Assembly (NCBI GenBank): GCA_933228895.1 | Contig: OW121848.1 | Location: forward strand, 93,701,470-93,765,469 | DNA length: 64,000 nt | DNA from: Platycnemis pennipes | Lineage: Eukaryota > Arthropoda > Insecta > Odonata > Platycnemididae | Reading direction: 5' to 3' | Shown here: positions 54,431 through 64,000 of the stretch, in pieces | Layout of the letters: each line of letters starts with the position of its first letter | How positions within the stretch are numbered: position 1 is the first letter of the stretch | Translations under genes and position numbers: made by a program | The notes under the pieces: generated by a model | Told to the model about the DNA's origin: nothing | What the model saw: only the letters and a program-made list of their open reading frames with translations | The model's database searches: none

Positions 54431-57002
54431 GGCTCCGGGCCATATGAAACTGTTTTCAATGTATTACCTTATCATGGTATGTGTACTTATAAACGCAGTT
54501 GCATAGATACGTTGCGTTGAGAGTAATCCTATGACAACACTTCTGCGAGACCTATCAAGATTGAATCCGAACGGAAACGGGACTTCTGATGAATGAAGTC
54601 TTTGATTGTCTTTATCGCACTTACTTGTCACTTGTCATAGATATAAATGTGCTCTTCTTGATGTATTCTCAATTGATGCAGTGATAGCGATAGATCAGGA
54701 GAGTTGTCATACCATCACTGCGACACGTGACCCTTGGTAATTTCAAAGCTATTGCGGGGTCGTGCTCATTTAGTAATTTTCTGGCCACTTTCCTGATTCA
54801 TTAAAATCCGACCATTGCTCAATTCATTCATAGGAATGAATGTGTATCACTTGAATAACGAATAGAATGCAGTGGCATGCTGAAATACTCGTTTATAACA
54901 GGTGGATGGCGAGAAACATTTTTAGTTTTATTTACAATCTGAAATGTTCAGAATTCAATGATATTATAGTAATTTCACAATTCAAATACGAGCATGATTT
55001 AAAGTCGGCAGACTTTGAAGGTGTGCTGGATTGTGTAGATTTTATAATATTTGTTGAAAACATTTCGGCAGACGTGGAAACTTGCCAATCCGACGTTAAA
55101 CACTCCTACTCAATTCCAACTGTTGTTGGGAGCATTTAAGCCAAGTCCACTGAAAATGATAGTATAATGTCTAAAATAAACTAGTAAACAGTGACACGCG
55201 ATATACCTATGGCTTTAACTTGACGCAACAATACAAAACTACCTAAGTGCAAGACAATTAGAATTTTGCAAGTGTTTCTTAGACGGATATCTCCTATTTT
55301 GCGTAAGTAATAGCATTCCCTTGTATTATAAAACTATTCACTCAAAATGCTGCTTTGCAACGAAACTAGGTGGAAGAAATCCATTGACCAGTGCGGAATT
55401 GAACATTATTCCTCATTCTGAAGCAGTTTCACTTGGCCTGAAACATTTTTGCAATATACATATATAGCAATATTCTAATACCACGTGGTGAATCTGACGT
55501 GATCGTTAATGAAACTGGAAGCTGGTGAAAAATGATTACCAATATTCAATACCTACTTGAACATATGACAAATATTGTTCAAACTCGTTATAACTTTTCA
55601 ATGCATGTGCACATGTCAGCATGTTGATTGCTGCTGGAATGGAATTCCGTACACTAATACTTAAGGAGGTTCCACCGAAAGTGAGTAAATGTCATTTTTG
55701 TGAAAATTTTAGGACATATAGTTTTTTGGCCCTTTTATCGATTGGAAATAAAATAATGATACCTTTCTATCATATATTTGAAGAACAAATACGCTGAAAA
55801 TCAGCAATTTCATATGCGTTTATACGGCAGAACATGGGTGTTGAAGTAAAATTTGCAGATTATTAATGTAAAGAGAAATGTCGTTTTGACGAAAAATTAA
55901 TAATAGATGAGCAATTGTATGTAGCATTTGGAATTTTAAAAAAGTGTTGGGCTTATCGTACACGTTTAATTGATATTAATAAACGTTTGCACGAAAAAAA
56001 GCAGAAAACCATTAGTTACATGAAAGTGGTTCTACAGTATGTTGTTAACATTGGCAACGGTACTTGTGACAAAACGTGCTTAGGAGCCTACTTTCTTAAT
56101 TTAGGACTATAACTTACCAAGGTCCTTCTTATATTTTTTTATGTAATTTAAATATTCTCATTGGTTATTGACATCGTGCTATTAATACCAATGCTTCCAA
56201 AGGTAGCAGCGTCATTGTTGCTAATAATGTTTTCAAAAAAATTAATATTAATAAAATTCAAACCAAAGAGTTGTATTTACCAGAGAATAATTTAAAACGA
56301 AGTAAGAAAATATTTAGCCCATATTTGAATACGTAATAGCAGGAATGAGAATGCATTTTCACTTTGGAAATTAATCGGGGCAACAACAAGTCAGCCATGT
56401 TCTGAAGTCAAAATGAGTTAAAAGAGCTTCTAAAAAAAAATAATGTTACTACGACGTGCTATATGTATAATAGCATACTCATACAACTATTGTGTATGCG
56501 TTATTCATTAAATAATATAGCTCTTTTACGGGATTTAGATGCATGGAGTCATAGCGGAACCTCCTTAACATAGATATACAACAATGTCTACGACTCTTCG
56601 GCTTACCATCGTCTGAAACTTGCACCTTCTCTTCCACCTCTCACCCCTTTCTCATTGCTTGCGTCTTCGTGTCTCACTAGGTATCCTTGGTGTCATGTAA
56701 GAAATAGGCCACCTTTACGCTCGCATTCCCGTGTTTTTTAGAGCGTTATGTCTTAGATACGTGAATGTCGGCCGTGTAAATGCGTGCTGAGATATTTCAC
56801 CCGAGAAGTGGGTTCAAGGCATTTATACCAATTTTGCAGACGCCTTTAGGTCATTTTAGAGTTGACAACTGACTCTCTGACGTAAAATGGGGAGCACAAA
56901 CATCACAATCTATTTTCCTTCTGCATAATCATGATTATGCAGAAGGAAAATAGACATCCATGCTTTACGCGTTGCATAGGAAACGAGAAAGGATCGCGAT
57001 GT
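54431..57002. other. no gene recognised
   Basis: AT-rich. Frames at 54867-55139 and 55915-56112 have no motif. A 46-bp perfect palindrome lies at 56909-56954. Confidence 0.45.
56909..56954. repeat. 46-bp perfect palindrome
   Basis: The two 23-bp halves are exact reverse complements with no spacer; the centre is ATAATCATGATTAT. It could be a hairpin-closing scar, a foldback remnant or a recent inverted duplication. Confidence 0.93.
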
Positions 57003-57180
57003 GGCTCGAGTACTCACTTCGCATCCTGACGGGTCGGAGTTCAAACCACGGCAGTAGGAGAGATTTTCCGTCGGTATAACGGTTTGACCACGAAGGTAAA
57101 ATAAGAGGGATAAATAGTAAGAGAGAGAGGTTTGAAAACTCATTTTTTTCCTCACACAACTAGGGCAAGCAATAGATTAC
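57003..57180 (+). repeat. possible tRNA-derived SINE head
   Basis: TGGCTCGAGTACTCACTTCG (A-box-like) and GGAGTTCAAACCACGG (B-box-like) are spaced as in Pol III internal promoters. The head resembles SINE family A (TGGCTTGAGTACTGCC), but the family A body is not seen behind it. Confidence 0.45.
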
Positions 57181-57344
57181 AGCAAAGGTATTTGGGGAAA
57201 TCATAATAGGTATTGTAGATTTTGACACAAATTAGAATGCAGTGTTTTCTTATTTTTTAACGTTTACATGTTTAACACTACTAAATCATGAATGCTCTTG
57301 GAAATACATGTTCATGATTTAATTACTGACTAATCAAAAACTGA

Positions 57345-58870
57345 GTTAAGTTTTCTCGGGTAATCCACCATGTGAGTGCATTATTCAATGCCAACGTTTT
57401 GGTGTCAAACTCTTACACTGTCCCCAGGGTGTCTCCGGCCATGATCTTAGTGAGTATTGATTTGTTGATAATTCTGAAATATTGCTTGGCTGTCGGGGTT
57501 TACGCCTATTATTGTGCTGGGCGTATGATGGTTTGTTTATTCCTGCCTTAAAGTAGTCGGAGGACTGCCTTCCAAGCCGGACTTACGGCATAACCGGTGT
57601 CGTGGTTGATGTTATCTTGCTCCGATTTTATGCGAATCACCTCTTTGGTGAGTTTGTCCCAATCTTGATCTTCCACAGAGCTGATGCGTCTTTTCAAAAA
57701 AAGGCATCAACCCACTGTATTTTTCGCTAAATCCACCAATTTCTGCTCTTATAGCAGACGAAATGCGTTAGTTGACTTCAAGTGGCGCTGCGGTCGCTGT
57801 AGCCAAAATGGTTAGCGTATGAATAATATCATTACTAATGAGATATTAAAGAATATTTCAAGAAATATTATAACATAACGTTTGTTAGTAATATACTGGT
57901 GTTATACTTTAGTAAATTCATTGAGCACATGAATTTATTTCTGTAAAGTAAATGCTGAATTGATTCCATCGTCGAGCTGATTAAAATTATCATAAAAAAT
58001 AAATCCTTCGACTTTCCATCGCATTTCTTGCGATACTTATGACTTTCAATAGCTTAGGTAATTTTCTTTGTGAAGTAAGGATCACTTAGTAGGCATATAC
58101 TCGTACTTAAATTAATAAGATTCCTTATACAACTTGACTCAAGCAATCGCGAGCCAACCTCCTTATAAGAAGAGCCTCATACAACTTCTATGCTCTTTAT
58201 TTTCCTCTCTATTGTTCAGCCTGTTTGGCCAATATGCACTTTACCATACTCACAGGGGACTCGGTAAACTCCAGGAGTTTTCAGCTGAAGCTGGTCCTTT
58301 ATCCTCACCAGTTGGCTTCGTATTTTCCTAGGTGGTTCAAACTTGAATCAAATATTGCTTCAAATTTGGATCTGAAAAACATCATTAACCTTTTATTCAG
58401 TCTTCCATTAATATATTGGCAATGGTTGGTGAGAGAGGAGAGCCCATCGCCACGCTGTCCGTTTACTCATAATATTGTAAATTTGATGATAAATACGTTG
58501 AAGTCAACGTGTGGTGAAACAGACTTATCGCCTTCTTGCCAAAGTGGGCTTCCTGGAGTTGATGTGTCTCTTTCGGGGTAGCACGAGTAAAGAGTGAGAC
58601 GACGTCGGAGCTTATCATTAATTTCTCCGGTTTCAGGCGGATGTTTTTCACTATTCTCACGAATTACTCTGTACCCTTAATCTGGTGCTTATAGTTTCGC
58701 ACGTATGGTGAAAAGATCCCGGCGAGGTTGTTATTTATGTTTTAAAGCACTTGCAGTCTCCATAAGAGGTCGTACAAAACGCCATGTTTTGTACGGAGTT
58801 GGTGCGGCCTAATCCTTCCCGAGAACCCTCATTCTGACTTCATTTTCAACCGTAAACTAGCATTCAAAAT
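57345..58870 (-). mobile_element. third Penelope-like element, minus, with an insertion
   Basis: The RT region is at 58380-58860: LMISSDVVSLFTR, then VAMGSPLSPTIANILME across a frameshift. A GIY-YIG relic follows at about 58150-58320 (TPGVYRVPCEYGKVHIGQTG). After an unrelated AT-rich insert (about 57790-58130) the C-terminal region appears at 57550-57750 (RRISSVEDQDWDKLTKEVIR and INHDTGYAVSPAW). The 3' tail near 57390-57430 has GACACCAAAACGTTGGC. This differs from the two Penelope copies at the left end. Confidence 0.8.
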
Positions 58871-59189
58871 GCATTTATACACATACATTCCAACCTCCAG
58901 TACATTCTAACCTCCTTGGTTAACTCCCTCAAGTGACTACGCTACGAGACGAGAGGATGAAAAAAGGGCGGTTTATGTGAGGAACCATGTCGGCCATTCT
59001 TTGGGCCGCAGGGAAACTGAGGGTGAGGCGGAGATTGAGTTTTCTCGAGTGGGTCAAACCCATAGCTTTTATTGCTCATCAACTCTTAACTCAGCTGCTT
59101 CAACGAAGAGGAAGCACGGAGAGACCAACGTATAATCCTTCGCGTGTCTTTGGTGGAATTGGAATATGCTCACTTCCATCATCATTAGT
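58871..59189. other. no gene recognised
   Basis: Spacer between the Penelope relic and the LINE. A 76-codon plus frame (58987-59217) has no motif and runs into the LINE. Confidence 0.45.
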
Positions 59190-59720
59190 CGAAATTCCTT
59201 GGATTGGTTTGATATAGTTCTCCATTCGATTCTCCTATCAGCTAATCACTTCATATTTACGAATTTCTTCTCTTTCACATCCTTCATCACTTGTTCTATA
59301 TAACTCATTCGAGGACTTCCTCTTCCATTTTTACGGTCAATTTTCCCTCGACGACTGTCCTCATCAGGCAACATGTCTCAGGGCATAGCCGATTGGATTA
59401 TCCCGTTTTATTTTAAAAGTTCTCAGAAGACTTCTCTCTTTTCTCCCACTCTTCTTAGGACCGCTTCGTTTATTTCTCGGTCAATCCATTTTATCTTCAT
59501 CATTCTTCTGTAGCACCACAGTTCGGATGCGTCCGACCTAAACTCCTCTGCTGCTCTCATCGTCCATGACTCACTTCTATAAAGACACATGCGCCAGATG
59601 TAAGTTCTAATGAATTGTTTACCTACTTGCACGCTTGTATTTCGAGTTGGAAGTAGATTCTTCTATTGATAGAATGCCCTCTTCGCCTGGGCTATTCTGC
59701 TGCTCCCTGTAGTGTGAAAA
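59190..59720 (-). mobile_element. LINE 3' end, minus copy
   Basis: The minus strand encodes SESWTMRAAEEFRSDASELW, CYRRMMKIKWIDREINEAVL, RRVGEKREVF and then, in another frame, the region matching GHILRHNGLMKT. It shares its boundaries with the copies at 31465-32140 and 42226-42800. Confidence 0.75.
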
Positions 59721-59967
59721 TCTTTAGTCTGGACAAATGGGGATTTTAAGGCTCTTTTTTTCGAAGGGCTGGGTCCGAAGGAAAGCGGTGCGTTTCGTAA
59801 GAAAATCCGAAGTATGTAAAGAAAGTGCCACATGAATACAGGAAGGGCTTTGTTGAGAAGCCCTAGAGGTTAGAAGGTTGGTCGCAAGATCACATCTAAA
59901 GTTGCAGTTGTTATTTAGGTGAAGAAACCGACAACTGAGGTCATTTGCGCCGTAGAGGAGAGGTGGG

Positions 59968-60130
59968 TAACTGGGTAAAGGTAGGAGTTTTCAGGGAACG
60001 GAGGAAGAGTGGGGAGAAACCCGGCATAGACATTAATCTCTCCTAACGAAAGGCGCGGGGGTTCCACGGCTTAGTGTCCCATCCGACGGACGGAGTACTG
60101 GACTCGAAGTGCTCTCCACAAGGCACACAA
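59968..60130 (-). repeat. SINE family A, minus copy (3' part)
   Basis: GGAACGGAGGAAGAGTGGGG, AAACCCGGCATAGACATTAA, GTGTCCCATCCGACGGACGG and AGTACTGGACTCGAAGTGCT follow the order of the copy at 38655-38912. The tRNA-like head is lost. Confidence 0.65.
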
Positions 60131-60151
60131 GTCCAGACCCGTAGATTAACT

Positions 60152-60290
60152 GTACGTAATACCCTGAAATCCACTATAAAGATGTGGGGCAGGGGGTGAA
60201 TCTTTCCCACACATGCACTACCTATCATGTTCAAAGAGGATTAGTAGCTATAATTTAGTCAAATTATAACAATTAAAAATGTTTAAAGCA
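60152..60290 (-). repeat. CR1-like LINE tail, minus copy
   Basis: TACCCTGAAATCCACTATAA, then GGGCAGGGGGTGAATC and ACACATGCACTACCTAT, match the tail at 46148-46240. Confidence 0.6.
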
Positions 60291-60307
60291 TAACAAGCAT
60301 GAATATG

Positions 60308-60585
60308 GAGCGTGGTGACCTAGTGTGTAGAGCACTTGGCTACTGACCGAAGGGTCCCGGGTTCAAATCCGGGTGAAGCCTTTGGACGCCCCCGAACGAA
60401 AAAAAATCCTCGGAGTGCGAGGTGGCCCACGGAAAGGAGCTGGCCCACGACCACCGAGAATACGATGGTCGTGGCTGGCCCCCCTACCCTGAATGTGTGT
60501 AATTCACACGCCTGTGGCTTAGTCCGGGGTGAGCTCTACCCTCGCCTATCCAAACCAACCTTCGGGTTGAATCACTGAATGAGTG
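60308..60585 (+). repeat. tRNA-derived SINE family B, plus copy
   Basis: The head TGGTGACCTAGTGTGTAGAG and CACTTGGCTACTGACC is followed by GGGTTCAAATCCGGGTGAAG (B box at 60360-60370). The body reads GAGGTGGCCCACGGAAAGG, TTCACACGCCTGTGGCTTAG, TCCGGGGTGAGCTC and a GAATGAGTGAG end. It matches 32152-32405 reversed. A 30-bp self-complementary stretch (CGACCACCGAGAATACGATGG) appears only in this copy. Confidence 0.9.
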
Positions 60586-61497
60586 AGAAGCATGCATAAA
60601 CGTGCCGTTAGATGGGTTAGCTAAAAGCCTTTAATGGACATTTAAATATCTAGGCTACTTTTCGGTGGGTAAACTTGTGTATATATATGATTGAATATAC
60701 CTATGTTTGTTTCCTTCTGTTGTTTCGGCCATCACTCCAGTTCATTATTTAGTCCTACTTCGTAAGGAAACCTTAGGTAGCCAGGCAGCTTATTCTAAAT
60801 GGGATCTTAGTGGGAATTGAAAGTCGCTTGAAAAAACACCACGGTACTCTGAGTCTGACACTTCTGACATATTTCTACCCCCATACTACACCAGCGGAAT
60901 GGGCAGAGGCGACAAATTAAGAGGTTGACTATCGGACCGAGAGATACAAGAATTAGATTTTTCAGGCACAATTCAAGATTGTAACGCAATAAGAGTCTTA
61001 ATTACTTTGAAATGATAACGAATCATGAGAATGATAACGAAAATTGCTTTGAATTGATGACGAAAATTGATTTGAAAATTTAAATGATAACGAATCATAA
61101 ACATCATTACTTCATTATTATTTCCAAAAAAAGTTTCTTCTCCATTTTTTTCAGCTAAATGCCATTTTCACAGGTTGTGAACTACCTCCTCCTGCTCTTA
61201 ACCCTTACGGCGGCTCTCAGGTTAACATGTACATGTAGATGTAGATGCAACCCGCTATCCGGTATAAGGGCGTGTGTCAGCTGTTAGTAGGTCACCAGCC
61301 GCGAAGTGAGTTTTAGCTGATGAAGAAGATAAGGTAATTTGGAAGACATTTTTGTGTAAACAGAAGGTAAAAGGATGATTTTCGATGAAATTAGAAGATT
61401 GCAGAAAAACTGTTTGGAGGAAATATACAAGAGCAATGTGAATTTTAAAGTCGATGTCTAAATTCTCTGTGAATGTGGAAGGGGAATGAAAGAGACC
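60586..61497. other. no gene recognised
   Basis: Contains a plus-oriented ATGTAGATGTAGATG end at 61230-61247, likely a scrap of a LINE tail, and short GAATGATAACGAA-type direct repeats at 61005-61095. Confidence 0.4.
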
Positions 61498-62232
61498 GGT
61501 TATACTTCATCTACATCCACGCGATACCCTGCAAGCCACCGCGAGGGTGTGTGGCTGGGGGTGAAGATCACCAAAACATACACTAATTCTGAAGATTCAG
61601 GCGATGTGGAGTGGAAGCGAAATATGATAACACAGAAAGAAAAAACACGAGCCAAATCCACCATTTCTATCTTTATTTATATTTATCTATAGTTCTATAT
61701 TTGTGGATTTGGCTCGTGTTTTTTCTTTCTGTGTTAAAACATACACTATTGACATGCAACTAGGGTACTACATGGAAATATGCTAATAGTATGGATCACA
61801 TGCAGCTACGTGATTAGTGTCTACATAGTAATAAAGGGATTGGTTGCTAATGCATGCATCATGCGCTACAGACTGCTCTACATAAATTCACCTACCTATC
61901 CCTTTCCTATGCTTCCTATTGTGTTCTCTAATAGTACGTGGGAAAAATGACATTTGGAATCTATCGGTACGACAATCTATCTCTCTAATCTTATTTATCT
62001 GGTCGAATCTAGCGTAATACGCTGGTGTTTTTAATATATATCTCACATCTTCAGTAAAGCTATGGGTTTTAAATTTCTATAATAGATTTAATCTGTATTA
62101 TAACCTACGATCTGATACTGATTCTCAACCTTATTCTTCTTTTAATTCTGATACACTACTAAACCTATCGTAACACCGCTTAACAAACCTACCTGCTCTA
62201 CGCTGCACACTGCCTTGCTCTCCGATCAAACC
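61498..62232 (-). mobile_element. CR1-like LINE 3' end with an inserted hairpin
   Basis: The tail (CTGCAGGGTATCGCGTGGAT orientation on the minus strand) starts at 61498. Decayed RT C-terminal codons (VQRRAGRFVKRCYDR, IREIDCRTDRFQMSF) lie at 61940-62220. A 150-bp hairpin insertion (61586-61735) splits the 3' UTR. Confidence 0.75.
61586..61735. mobile_element. 150-bp insertion with 33-bp perfect inverted arms
   Basis: Arms 61629-61661 and 61703-61735 are exact reverse complements (right arm GTGGATTTGGCTCGTG, then a T-rich stretch). The insert is flanked by a 13-bp direct repeat AAAACATACACTA (61573-61585 and 61736-61748). The duplication is longer than for common DNA transposons and fits target-primed insertion. 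Confidence 0.85.
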
Positions 62233-63769
62233 TATTTTCATTCGGATGAAATTCACTTCGAAAGAATATCCTCTCCGTCCGGATTCTTTCCCGGATGACT
62301 TCCGCGCAGAATGGACTCCGTAAAAATTGATACCATTACTGCAAAAATATCTCTCGAAATCTTGTTGAGTATGCGAGTTAGAATCCTAAGTGGGGTGGCG
62401 AACGATGACTACTAGGCCTCGTACTAGGACTAGTAGGCCTCGTCGCCCGTTGGAAACGAATAGCCTTTATCTACCTCAGGGATTGTCAAACCGGGTTGAC
62501 GGCCCGCTCTCAAATTTTATCTTTCGGATTTCCAGGAAATAAAGAAACCATTATGCTCGCTTATCGCCCTCGAATACTTTCGGATAATCGTTTTCAGGTC
62601 CACACGAGTGTGATAGCCGACTCATTGGTCAGCGCGACGACGCATACTCTGCGTTGCTCATCACGTGATGCTGGTAACGGACGAAGTTGGGCCCACAAGG
62701 TATTTAGGGATCATCCATATATTAGGTAACGCTGATTAGATACTTTTATGACCCCCCCCCCCCTCTTTTCCCCGTAATATCCCGTAACATTCTCAATGCT
62801 CCCAAAATTACGCAACGCTGCCAATGAAGCCTATTCTTTTAGCGAATAATAAAACAACATTCTCTTTATAAATATTTTATTAATTTGCTAGTAGTATTAT
62901 GCATTCACCGATTATTATTATAATAATAACTAGTATTGAAACAAAAATTTAATTTTATAATGCATCTTTCTCCCTAAGTAGCGTAAGGTTGGACCCCCTT
63001 TCTCTCTTTCGATAGTGCGTGGTAACGGTTGGGTTCTATCCCTCCCACTTTCTTTGGTTTTATGCAATCTATGGACGGCCCCTTATCTATAAGTGTTCGG
63101 GAAACGCTGCTAAGTACTTGATGACGTAACGGCAAAGTAGGCAACAAGTGACTTTTAACTCAATATTTTCTTCCGTCCTGCTAGGCGTGTAAACTCTTAC
63201 GTATGTAACCCTAACTTTTTGGTCGAGTCTGCGAATAGTTTCTCGAGGTATGCTTCAAAAACTGACGTAATTCGTGAGACGGGTCCCGTCAATTGCTGAT
63301 TTCCCGCTTCAGCCGGATGTTAATGTACGAAAGCAAATATTCAACAAATTTTACTTATCACGCATTGGCATGTGCAGGCACGGGTTGACCTTTTAGAGTT
63401 TTTTCACCTTGTCGACACTTTCACTCCATCCTCGCCTTTTCCGATCCAGGGCAAGTCTCTGCCGCTAACCAAAAGTTCGGTCGACAAAGGAAACAAGGGC
63501 GTACAGTGAGAGATATCGACCAAGAATTGAGGTTTTTACGATGTGACCAAAGTTCGTCCGATGAATGCGATGAGTCCTCTGGAGGTTGATCCTTTGAGCC
63601 ATAACTTTAGCGTGTCCGCTTGAATCGGTCTGCGAACCGCCTGGGCAAAGGCTGGTGTGCAGGACAATGGATCGGAAGGCTTATAAAACACTTTCACGTG
63701 CCTTCACAGATTGGTTCGACCATTGAATGACTCTGTTGCAGTGTTTACCGGAAAAATTGGGCTCATTAT
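62233..63769. other. no gene recognised
   Basis: A poly-C run lies at about 62752-62764. The short plus frame 62496-62729 has no motif. Unassigned. Confidence 0.45.
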
Positions 63770-64000
63770 AAAAAGAAAAAACTTCGTTCTTTTCCACGAA
63801 TATATTTAAAATAAATCTATCGGTTTCGGCCTTCTCAGGCCATTCTCAAGATTACAGTGTCAATCATAAGTCAGTGTCAGTCTATCAATGTATAGAGTAT
63901 CTGAGTGTATTTGATTTACCTTTGATGTTAAGTTGTAAGCTTCTGTGTTGCAGCAATTTTTTCTTTTTTATAATGAAAAATAACTTCCACAACGTAAACT
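63770..64000 (-). mobile_element. Penelope-like 3' tail at the window edge
   Basis: On the minus strand, CTTGAGAATGGCCTGAGAAG and GCCGAAACCGATAGATTTAT are typical of Penelope-like ends. The coding part, if any, would lie beyond the window. Confidence 0.5.

Noticed and set aside
60308..60382. tRNA gene on the plus strand
   Set aside because: A and B boxes are present, but the acceptor stem does not close and the same head plus 200 bp of body recurs at 32152-32405, so it is a SINE.
1..64000. CRISPR array, bacterial operon, rRNA operon or viral genome
   Set aside because: No spaced identical repeats of that type, no Shine-Dalgarno-led gene strings, no rRNA; the 5S similarity belongs to SINEs. 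Retroelement genes lack any envelope-like frame.

Overview
This is eukaryotic, AT-rich, gene-poor DNA dominated by transposable elements (TEs). The TE set (P-element/THAP, piggyBac, hAT, Penelope-like elements, Ty3/gypsy, CR1/jockey-type LINEs, tRNA- and 5S-derived SINEs) together with large introns points to an arthropod, probably an insect with a sizeable genome. No species can be named from the sequence. Nothing prokaryotic is present: no operon, CRISPR array or rRNA operon.

Host gene. One host gene can be assembled, on the minus strand between about 25.3 and 50.9 kb. It is a PX-domain sorting nexin of the SNX10/SNX11 type. Five coding exons (35861-35950, 34753-34853, 34136-34237, 30502-30669, 25329-25533) have consensus splice sites and phases that join without a gap. 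The best first coding exon is a 10-codon piece at 50832-50861 inside a CpG-rich, promoter-like stretch; a second candidate lies at 45278-45283. The predicted protein is about 231 residues. Its introns hold a decayed piggyBac, LINE fragments, SINEs and a Harbinger-like MITE.

Left part (about 6-24 kb) is a stack of transposons. A Penelope-like element with a GIY-YIG domain (about 6.26-7.3 kb, +) abuts the 3' end of a P-element-like transposase (7.36-8.46 kb, -). The 5' part of the same transposase, including an intact THAP-domain ORF, lies at 16.38-17.92 kb. A Ty3/gypsy element (8462-16381) separates the halves. That gypsy carries further insertions: a 5S-rRNA-derived SINE in its 5' LTR, a hAT MITE (9781-10226) between gag and protease, and in its integrase a CR1/jockey LINE segment followed by a reversed Penelope fragment. 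To the right sits a nearly full-length, inactivated piggyBac (19053-21999) with TTAA flanks.

Middle and right (31-64 kb) hold LINE 3' ends of two families, tRNA-derived SINEs, a hAT remnant with perfect TIRs and an 8-bp target duplication (44216-44895), foldback elements and palindromes (40.6, 47.3, 56.9 and 61.6 kb), and a second large Penelope relic (57.3-58.9 kb).

All coding TE copies carry stops, frameshifts or truncations except the THAP ORF at 16873-17916. I see no undescribed multi-gene system. The most interesting material is the nested-insertion record, the hairpin insertions and the open THAP frame.
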